From CAZDET01 sp964504335 (GTDB taxonomy: Bacteria; Bacteroidota; Bacteroidia; Chitinophagales; Saprospiraceae): a stretch of 24,366 nt of DNA. The first letter of the stretch is position 1, and every line of letters begins with the position of its first letter. Both the position numbers and the translations under genes were made by a program. The stretch is taken from NCBI GenBank assembly GCA_964504335.1, contig CAZDET010000066.1:1-24366 (forward strand), in the 5' to 3' direction. Of the stretch, positions 1 to 5,609 are shown piece by piece. Below the pieces are notes generated by a model that made no database searches, had not been told where the DNA came from, and was given only the letters and a program-made list of their open reading frames with translations.

Positions 1-39
1 CGCCCCGAATCCAGCCATCGGCCGGAGGACCGAGGGTCC

Positions 40-95
40 AAGCTATGTCCTGCCCAGTGAAGTTGTTGCCTCCGGCATTTGATGCGTTTGCCCTA
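40..95. repeat. left copy of inverted window-end repeat
   Basis: This stretch is the reverse complement of 24311-24366. The inner 48 bp (40-87) match perfectly, and 88-95 match except at 88 and 89. Similarity stops at 95, which defines the boundary of a multicopy sequence. The element continues leftwards out of the window through 1-39, which includes a small hairpin (27-39). A plus-strand frame from 2 to 82 is open and ends in TGA, and the minus strand is also open, so it could be the tail of a transposase or other repeated gene. I do not recognise the family. Confidence 0.8.
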
Positions 96-163
96 ATTGT
101 TCTCTCTAAGACACCTCGTACCCCTTATTCTTGCGTTCTTTGACCTCGAAAAGAATACTGTGT

Positions 164-844
164 ATGCGCCCATTTACCCTTCTCCTGGCCTTTATTCCGC
201 TATTGCTGGCCAGCTGCATCGGAGACGACATCCTCGACGACTTTGTGGAGCCCGTGGTCCGAATCAGCAACCCCATCGATACGCTGGCCGTCGGTGAGTC
301 CTTTCAGTTTGAAGCTATGTTTCTCGACAATGTCGGTATGCCCCAGACGGCTACGCCCAGCTGGCAGAGTTCCGACCCATCCATCATTACCGTCGATCCG
401 TCGGGGCGGGCCGAGGCATTGAATCCGGGGGCGGTAGACATCACCGCAACCGTCACCTTTGAAGGCAGTGATTACAGCGATCAGTTTCCCCTGGTGGCCG
501 GAGCGGCCACTGTACAGGCACCTTCGGAGCGCAATGGGGTTATCATGACCACCTCCTTCTACACGCTGGAAGGCGATTTCGTGCTGCGGGAAATGCCCGG
601 AGGTAATCTTCAATTGGAAGTAGCCGATAATTATCGAGCGTCCAGTGCGCTACCGGGGTTGTACATCTATCTGACCAACAACCCAAATAGTACGGCGCAA
701 GCTTTGGAGATAGGAGAAGTCACGGTATTCGAAGGAGCACATTCCTACGAGATTCCCAACACCGGCCTTAATCAGTTTGAGTACATTCTGTATTTCTGCA
801 AGCCATTCTCTGTGAAAGTCGGCGAAGGAAATTTCAATGACTAA
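164..844 (+). CDS. lipoprotein with BIG2 Ig-like and DM13 domains
   Basis: This is a predicted lipoprotein of 226 residues. The ATG at 164 is chosen because it is followed directly by a hydrophobic signal peptide ending in a lipobox (LLLASC). An upstream TTG at 131 would add an unlikely charged leader. After the lipid-anchored Cys comes a bacterial Ig-like group 2 domain of about 80 residues (visible SDPSIITVDPSG and GAVDITATV). The C-terminal ~105 residues resemble a DM13 domain, with the typical LPGLYIYLT core and a closing YFCKPFSVKVG segment carrying the family's conserved Cys. DM13 domains have been proposed to act in extracytoplasmic redox, but this is not proven. The gene overlaps the next one by 8 bp, so the two are probably co-translated and act together at the outer membrane. 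The DM13 call is by eye and fairly confident. Confidence 0.8.
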   Translation: MRPFTLLLAFIPLLLASCIGDDILDDFVEPVVRISNPIDTLAVGESFQFEAMFLDNVGMPQTATPSWQSSDPSIITVDPSGRAEALNPGAVDITATVTFEGSDYSDQFPLVAGAATVQAPSERNGVIMTTSFYTLEGDFVLREMPGGNLQLEVADNYRASSALPGLYIYLTNNPNSTAQALEIGEVTVFEGAHSYEIPNTGLNQFEYILYFCKPFSVKVGEGNFND

Positions 845-1730
845 TTCCCAAAATGCCCTCTCTATGTACCGCTTCGGCTTTTTTTCGTTGCTCTTGTTCG
901 CCAGTGGGGCCCTGTTTGGCCAGGCCAATCCCTGGGCACAGCCATCCGGTGGCCTGTACTTGAAACTCCAGGAATGGTGGGTGATTAGCGATGAACACTT
1001 CACGGATCAGGGTCGGATCGACCCCAACGTCACTACCGGTATATTCAACACGGCCATCTATGCCGAATACGGCTTCACCAAGCGGCTGACCGGTGTGGTC
1101 TATTTCCCATTTTTCAGCCGGACTTACCGAAACAACATTCGATCGGGCACCACAGATGCCATCATCGAAGAAGGCGAAGCCATCAACAGCATTGGGGATG
1201 CCAATCTGGCTCTGACCTACAATCTATTACGCAAGGGCAACTGGACGGTTTCAGGCAATCTGCTACTCGGATTACCGCTCGGCAACGACAGCGGCGGACG
1301 TGACGGCAGCCTTCAAACGGGCGATGGGGAGTTCAACCAACTCATCCAACTTGCTGCCGGCTATAGCTACCGGATCTGGGGTTTTGACCTGTATACCAGC
1401 GTCTACGTGGGCTTGAACAACCGAACCAACGATTTCTCGGACGAGCTCCGATTCGGTTACGAAACCGGCCTAAGCCTCTTCAAGCACCGCCTCTGGATTA
1501 TCGGCCGCCTCCAACGCATTTCCTCTCTGATGAATGGCAAAACAGCCGCCGAATCCATCGGCACCAGCCTCTTTGCCAACAACACCGAATTTACAAGCAC
1601 CGGCACCGAAGTCGCCTATTACCTCACCGATCGCCTGGGCGTTTCCGCCTCCTACACGAGAGCACTCGGTGGGCGCATCATCTTCTCGGACCCCAGCTAT
1701 TCGGTGGGCGTGTTTTACGATGTGAATTGA
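837..1730 (+). CDS. outer-membrane beta-barrel protein (MetA-pathway-like)
   Basis: This is a 297-residue protein with an N-terminal signal peptide (hydrophobic FFSLLLFASGALFG, then QAN) followed by many alternating short strands ending in aromatic residues. The extreme C-terminus is SVGVFYDVN, as expected of an outer-membrane barrel. Overall it looks like the 'phenol MetA degradation' (DUF/PF13557-type) barrel group, whose transported substrate is generally unknown. The ATG at 837 overlaps the stop of the preceding lipoprotein gene (ATGACTAA), suggesting translational coupling. An internal ATG at 864 gives a more compact signal peptide and is a good alternative start. Pairing with a DM13 lipoprotein suggests a shared outer-membrane complex, which is inference only. 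Confidence 0.75.
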   Translation: MTNSQNALSMYRFGFFSLLLFASGALFGQANPWAQPSGGLYLKLQEWWVISDEHFTDQGRIDPNVTTGIFNTAIYAEYGFTKRLTGVVYFPFFSRTYRNNIRSGTTDAIIEEGEAINSIGDANLALTYNLLRKGNWTVSGNLLLGLPLGNDSGGRDGSLQTGDGEFNQLIQLAAGYSYRIWGFDLYTSVYVGLNNRTNDFSDELRFGYETGLSLFKHRLWIIGRLQRISSLMNGKTAAESIGTSLFANNTEFTSTGTEVAYYLTDRLGVSASYTRALGGRIIFSDPSYSVGVFYDVN

Positions 1731-1763
1731 TCAATGAGACAATATGACAATGAACTACTCCCT

Positions 1764-1787
1764 CACATTGGCACATTAGCACATTAA
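1764..1787. repeat. three tandem copies of an 8-bp unit (CACATTRR)
   Basis: Three head-to-tail units are present: CACATTGG, CACATTAG and CACATTAA. They lie in the 60-bp gap between the convergent barrel and permease genes. Just before them is a related run with repeated ACAAT/CAATGA words. There is no hairpin with a T-run here, so I do not call a terminator. Confidence 0.75.
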
Positions 1788-1790
1788 CAA

Positions 1791-2915
1791 CTACTCTTCC
1801 CGCCGAAACAAGGATAACAGCCGGTGCCTCGGATGGTCGTATTTTTTAAGGAAATCCTCCTGGTTGCGATAGAGCTCGTCACTTAGTAGCAAGCCGATCG
1901 GCTGGAGAGGCTCGATATTATCCATCGTGATTTTTAACACGGCCACCATTGGAAGAGCCAAAATTAAACCGGACACTCCCCACAACAGGCCGCCGAGGAT
2001 CAATGAAATAATAGCCGCCAATGGATTCAGGTGCACACTTCCGCCCACCACCTTTGGCGTGATGAAATTACCCTCGATAGATTGAATCGTGACGTACAGA
2101 ATAATCACCGAAATAGGCTTCAACAAACTGTCGGAGGTGGCAAAGGCATACAAGAAGGGCAACGTGCCGCCAAGGGTCGTACCGATATAGGGAATGACTG
2201 CGAGGCAAGCCGCCAACACTCCCCAAAAGAAGGCATAATCAATCCCAATCAGATAGAGCCCTAAGCTATTGAGAATAGCCAGGATGATAATAACTAACAG
2301 CAAACCATACAAGTAGCGCTGCACAACGTGCTGCACATCGTGCAAAATTTCTACCGCCTTTTGCCGTAACCGTCGATCAAACTGCCCTAACACAAAATTT
2401 TTAATCGCGGTTCGGTACAGCAGGAAAAAGAAGGTGTAAATGACCGTCAGAATGAGATTGGCCAGTAGCAAGCTGGACGAAGACAAACTCTCCGCTACAA
2501 TGGAAAAAGGCCTCGCAATCGAACCCGCCAAATTGTCGGAAATATAAGAGCTGGCATCGCTGATATTCATATTGAACGTCTCATTGATCCAGTCGATAAC
2601 CCGCTGGAATGCACCGAGCAGCCCGTCCAAAATCTCGCGAATATTGGCAAATACATTACGCAACTGCAGCGAAAATAAACTGATGATTCCCAACAGCGGC
2701 AGCACCACCAGGATGATCGTCAATACGATTGAGATACTACGGTGCCGGACGTATTGTTCGACGCCGTCGCAAATGGGCTTTAGCATAAACGCCAACAACA
2801 TGGCGTAAACGAGCGGAATAAGAAAACCCTTACCCACGATCAGTACGTAAGTAAGGATTGTCGCAATGATTAAAAAGTAGGCAATGCGCTGAAAACTCAG
2901 TGATTTTTGCTTCAT
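1791..2915 (-). CDS. AI-2E family transporter (PerM/TqsA-like permease)
   Basis: This is a 374-residue polytopic inner-membrane protein of the AI-2E transporter family (PF01594). Two N-terminal membrane segments (LIIATILTYVLIVGKGFLIP and a second starting LVYAMLLAFMLKPI) are followed by a third. A central extracytoplasmic or amphipathic region (about 85-150) follows, and then the characteristic C-terminal membrane block with YIGTTLGGTLPF, a QSIEGNFITPKVVG motif and LNPLAAIISLILGGLLWG. These motifs are highly typical of the family. Members include Na+/H+ antiporters and exporters, and AI-2 export is shown for only some, so the substrate is unknown. It is the most downstream gene of a minus-strand run, but a 420-bp gap separates it from the next gene, so it probably has its own promoter. 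Confidence 0.9.
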   Translation of the reverse strand: MKQKSLSFQRIAYFLIIATILTYVLIVGKGFLIPLVYAMLLAFMLKPICDGVEQYVRHRSISIVLTIILVVLPLLGIISLFSLQLRNVFANIREILDGLLGAFQRVIDWINETFNMNISDASSYISDNLAGSIARPFSIVAESLSSSSLLLANLILTVIYTFFFLLYRTAIKNFVLGQFDRRLRQKAVEILHDVQHVVQRYLYGLLLVIIILAILNSLGLYLIGIDYAFFWGVLAACLAVIPYIGTTLGGTLPFLYAFATSDSLLKPISVIILYVTIQSIEGNFITPKVVGGSVHLNPLAAIISLILGGLLWGVSGLILALPMVAVLKITMDNIEPLQPIGLLLSDELYRNQEDFLKKYDHPRHRLLSLFRREE

Positions 2916-3173
2916 ATATTATCCATCGGCCGGTTTTCGGTCTTTGAGAATCTGTACTCAAATAAAGGTGATTATTACGGTATATACGCACACCTCTACT
3001 GTTAAGATCGAACTATTTATCCAAATAACGCCTGTGCTATTTCCCTCATTACTAAACTGATCGAGTGAAAAGTCACTACTAATCGTTGTAAAAATAACGT
3101 TCGTTACCGATAAAACAATTACCGCAACCGTTTCAGTCACGGTGCCGAGCTTCAGGAATTAGTTGGCAACTAT

Positions 3174-3338
3174 TAGACATAATGCGGAATAATTTACTAA
3201 AGCCAAAATAGCTCTTTAGGCACCACCCTTCGTTCCGTCCTCACCTTGATAGCTCTGGCTATCAGGTTCCGGGCGTGCCTTGGTTGGAACCGGAATAACT
3301 TATTTTTACTTTTTGCAATCATTTCCGCATAATGTCTA
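3174..3338. mobile_element. MITE-like element with 16-bp terminal inverted repeats
   Basis: The ends are TAGACATAATGCGGAA (3174-3189) and TTCCGCATAATGTCTA (3323-3338), which are inverted repeats matching at 15 of 16 bases. The 165-bp interior has two adjacent hairpins: 3247-3264 (7-bp stem, TCTG loop) and 3265-3291 (GGTTCC/GGAACC stem). No complete ORF lies inside. A short minus-strand frame ending at 3197 looks somewhat protein-like and could be a transposase remnant. I see no clear target-site duplication. The right arm contains the stop codon of the DUF2383 gene. The rest of the 2916-3335 gap holds only AT-rich sequence with nothing else recognisable. Confidence 0.6.
3247..3264. repeat. 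hairpin inside the MITE-like element
   Basis: A perfect 7-bp stem (TGATAGC/GCTATCA) with a four-base TCTG loop can be extended by a G·T and a C-G pair. It is followed immediately by a second hairpin (3265-3291). It may be a structured RNA or a transposase-binding subterminal motif; the sequence does not decide. Confidence 0.6.
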
Positions 3339-3824
3339 TTGGAATAGATTATTTCGTCGCATTGGTACGGTTTGCATACGTTCTACCTTTCGGCGAATAT
3401 CTAGCATATACTGGTGTTGCCCTTCCAGCAGGGATCGTACTCCATCCACCAATCGATTACTATCAAGCGCAATCCGGTAATAATCGGAAGTAGCTTTTTC
3501 CGCATCCATTACCAGTTGAGTGATCGTAGATCGATTTTCGGTTCCAAGAGCCTGATTGAAAGTAGCAATCTGTTCGTCCAGATAAGAGCTGGTGTTCGCA
3601 GAAGGAGTGATCGGGCCGCTTGGCATGGATTTCAGAAGATCACTTGCTTCATCTAGTAGGGCCTGTCGATAGCGGGCCAGGCTTTTCAAAAAGTCGACCA
3701 ACCCTTTTTCACGTACAATATCGCCTGCTTCGTCGTAGTAGCGTAGATCGGCCTGATGCCGCATCACGATTGTATTTAAAATAGATTGATTGGACTCATT
3801 ATTGATAGAATAAGGTACTTTCAC
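3336..3824 (-). CDS. DUF2383 / PA2169-family ferritin-like four-helix protein
   Basis: This is a 162-residue, all-helical soluble protein with no signal peptide. The core, about 10-150, matches the DUF2383 pattern: an opening helix (ILNTIVMRHQADLRYYDEA), a second with LARYRQALLDEASDLL, a short G/P-containing linker, and two further long helices. Family members have a ferritin-like fold and are often found in stress-response loci with CsbD and PRC-barrel proteins, but their biochemical role is unknown. Here it sits between an MscS channel and an AI-2E permease and near CsbD, which agrees with an envelope/osmotic stress role. Its stop codon (TAG, 3336-3338) is the outermost triplet of a MITE-like element's inverted repeat, so the C-terminus may have been altered by insertion. 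Confidence 0.75.
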   Translation of the reverse strand: MKVPYSINNESNQSILNTIVMRHQADLRYYDEAGDIVREKGLVDFLKSLARYRQALLDEASDLLKSMPSGPITPSANTSSYLDEQIATFNQALGTENRSTITQLVMDAEKATSDYYRIALDSNRLVDGVRSLLEGQHQYMLDIRRKVERMQTVPMRRNNLFQ

Positions 3825-3941
3825 CTGTTCGATTTATGATTATTAAATTCAAATTTGGGGCTTGTTTAGATACGTGGTCTTGACTTTCATTATTAAAACC
3901 GAAAAATAGTACTGGAGGTTTGGAAGGATAGCATGATGGCC

Positions 3942-4865
3942 TTAATTGGAAGAACCCTCATTTGCTGGAGTGGTTTTTACTGTCTCGCCATTCAGTACTT
4001 GATTCAGCTTTTCCCCGCCTTTGATACCAAAATCGAGGGTTCGTATCGGGAAGGGTATTGTGATGTCGTTATGATCATAAGCTTTCTTGATGGCTATGAT
4101 AGCCTGACTCTGAGCATTTAAGTATTCGGCCTGGTCTGTTTCTTTCAGCCAAAAACGAAGTGTGTAATTAATGGAGCTGTTACCGAATTCATTGAAGAAT
4201 AGCTGGATGGGACGACTTTGATCGTATTCTACTTCGCTTTCAATGGCACCGATTGTTATTCGCTTTACATTTTCCAGATTATCACCGTAACTCACACCGC
4301 AACTGAGATCTACCCGCCTTTTGTTAAGCAGCGAATAGTTGACGAGAATTCCCTCTGACACTCTTCTGTTGGGGATCACAATCTCCTGTCCTTGAAGCGA
4401 TTCCAAAGAAGTAGTGCGCAAAGATATTTTTCGAATTTTTCCAAAATTTCCGTCTATATCTACCAGATCTCCCACATTGAAAAAATCGCGAGTAGAAATC
4501 ATAATTCCAGAAAAAAGATTGAGCAATGGATCCTGAAATGCCAAACCAACCGCCAGACCGATTATCCCGGCACCGGCCAGCAGACTCTGTAGAGCGGTAT
4601 CTAATTGCAAAATTCCTAAGATCAGGAATAGTACGAAAGCACCAAATACAGCCGTCAAAATGTTGCCAGCCAAATTAGCTACTGCCAGGTTGGAAAAAAC
4701 CTTTTGCGCTAGGCGGTGAAAATATTTCTGTAGGAAACGCGTCAGCCCTACACCGATCAGCAAGACCACAATGGCTAATACTAAGTTGGGAAGCAGCCGT
4801 ATGGCCGAATCCCACCATCCTGTCAGTTCTTCAATCAATGGTTCGAAGGAAAAGTTGAATTCCAT
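3942..4865 (-). CDS. small-conductance mechanosensitive channel (MscS family)
   Basis: This is a 307-residue inner-membrane channel that would release solutes on hypo-osmotic shock. Three membrane helices are visible: about 24-42, 65-88 and a pore-lining TM3 near 92-122 with the Gly/Ala-rich LLAGAGIIGLAVGLAFQDPL and then NLFSGIMI. The beta domain follows (FNVGDLVDIDGNFGKI and then EIVIPNRRVSEGILVNYS), the MscS hallmark, and then the alpha/beta C-terminal domain (about 185-285). Length and order match the short E. coli MscS type. The gene lies in the AT-richer stress islet, divergent from csbD. It is 117 bp upstream of the DUF2383 gene on the same strand, so co-transcription is possible. Confidence 0.95.
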   Translation of the reverse strand: MEFNFSFEPLIEELTGWWDSAIRLLPNLVLAIVVLLIGVGLTRFLQKYFHRLAQKVFSNLAVANLAGNILTAVFGAFVLFLILGILQLDTALQSLLAGAGIIGLAVGLAFQDPLLNLFSGIMISTRDFFNVGDLVDIDGNFGKIRKISLRTTSLESLQGQEIVIPNRRVSEGILVNYSLLNKRRVDLSCGVSYGDNLENVKRITIGAIESEVEYDQSRPIQLFFNEFGNSSINYTLRFWLKETDQAEYLNAQSQAIIAIKKAYDHNDITIPFPIRTLDFGIKGGEKLNQVLNGETVKTTPANEGSSN

Positions 4866-4929
4866 CAGAGCGTATCAATTATACCAAGAGAAACAAATTA
4901 TGTATTGCCAAAACGACAGAGGGTATATG

Positions 4930-4946
4930 ATGTTCGAAATGAACAT
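4930..4946. promoter_or_regulatory. inverted repeat ATGTTC-N5-GAACAT between mscS-like and csbD-like genes
   Basis: A perfect 6-bp inverted repeat with a 5-base spacer lies in the divergent intergenic region, about 55 bp before the CsbD start and 65 bp before the channel gene. It could be an operator for a dimeric regulator serving one or both stress genes. No regulator is identified. Confidence 0.35.
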
Positions 4947-5001
4947 GAGCGTCGGGTAGAGGTTCTAAAAAGTGAATTATATTAACCAAATACACTAAAT
5001 T

Positions 5002-5193
5002 ATGAGTGCCACAGCCGAAAAAATTCGCGGAAACTGGAACCAACTACGCGGTAAACTGAAGCAACAATACGGACAGCTAACTGATAATGACCTAATCTAT
5101 CAAGAAGGAAAAGAAGAAGAAGTCATCGGGAGGCTGCAAGAAAAGTTGGGAAAGACAAAAGAGGAAGTGAAGCAAATGATCGACAACCTCTAA
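5002..5193 (+). CDS. CsbD family stress protein
   Basis: This is a 63-residue charged, cytosolic protein. It has the classic CsbD layout: an opening KIRGNWNQLRGKLKQQYGQL, then LTDNDLIYQEGKEEEVIGRL, then a Lys/Glu-rich helix (KLGKTKEEVKQMI). In Bacillus csbD is controlled by the general stress sigma factor. In Bacteroidota the inducer is unknown, and the molecular function is unknown everywhere. It is monocistronic: a clear intrinsic terminator follows at 5224-5262. An A-rich stretch precedes the ATG and no SD is visible. Confidence 0.95.
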   Translation: MSATAEKIRGNWNQLRGKLKQQYGQLTDNDLIYQEGKEEEVIGRLQEKLGKTKEEVKQMIDNL

Positions 5194-5223
5194 TAATTTT
5201 CAGCCTAGTAAAGTAATCAGATT

Positions 5224-5262
5224 GTAGTCGACGCCCCCGTGGTCTGGTCGGCTGCATTTTTT
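5224..5262 (+). terminator. intrinsic terminator after csbD-like gene
   Basis: A 9-bp stem (GTAGTCGAC at 5224-5232 with GTCGGCTGC at 5247-5255, two G·U pairs) has a 14-base loop and is followed by six T's at 5257-5262. Its position 30 bp after the csbD stop fits termination of that gene. Confidence 0.75.
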
Positions 5263-5269
5263 AGATTGT

Positions 5270-5277
5270 TAATTTTG
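5270..5277 (+). promoter_or_regulatory. Bacteroidota -7 element (TAATTTTG) for the small membrane protein gene
   Basis: TAATTTTG fits the Bacteroidota TAnnTTTG -7 consensus, about 25 bp before the ATG at 5303, which would give a short leader. I do not find a matching -33 TTTG at the right distance, so this is only a partial promoter. Confidence 0.4.
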
Positions 5278-5302
5278 ACTCTTCGAAATTTGATTCCACC
5301 TC

Positions 5303-5602
5303 ATGGCGATCTTACAAAACGATATTTTTTGGGCGGCTCTGATTCTATTTGTGCTATTCGCAATTTTTTTCCTTTCTCGCCAAATTCGCCTGAACCAAGC
5401 TAGCCGCAAGATGCCTCCCCGCACCCGCTTGCACAACACCACCAATTACAATATTGCTGATCCTAAAATAGACGAAAGCCCTCTTCGAGATCTGAGTTTT
5501 CAGGAAGCAAAATACATCCAGGAGATGTGGAAGAAAGAAGGGTATATTCCAACTGATGAAGAATTTCATCAGCTTCAGCATGCTTTGAAATCCGATCGAT
5601 AA
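5303..5602 (+). CDS. small single-TM protein of unknown function
   Basis: This is a 99-residue protein that I do not recognise. Residues about 8-28 (FWAALILFVLFAIFFLSRQI) form one membrane helix. It is followed by a basic stretch (RLNQASRKMPPRTR), so the remainder is probably cytoplasmic. The C-terminal half is charged and helical (LSFQEAKYIQEMW, then TDEEFHQLQHALKSDR). It lies between csbD and the convergent sigma-54-type regulator, only 7 bp from that gene's end. By location it could belong to the same stress islet; nothing in the sequence gives a function. Confidence 0.7.
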   Translation: MAILQNDIFWAALILFVLFAIFFLSRQIRLNQASRKMPPRTRLHNTTNYNIADPKIDESPLRDLSFQEAKYIQEMWKKEGYIPTDEEFHQLQHALKSDR

Positions 5603-5609
5603 TCACTTT

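Noticed and set aside
1769..1782. Sigma-54 promoter (TGGCAC) in the convergent gap
   Set aside because: No TTGC at the required spacing, and no gene is oriented to use it.
2958..3140. 60-residue minus-strand ORF between the AI-2E permease and MITE-like element
   Set aside because: It has low-complexity composition rich in Thr, Ile and Val, no recognisable motif, and lies in AT-rich intergenic sequence. It looks random.
4941..4968. ECF-sigma-like promoter (GAAC ... TCTA) before csbD
   Set aside because: The spacing of 19 bases is outside the usual range and the motif is short. It is not distinguishable from chance.
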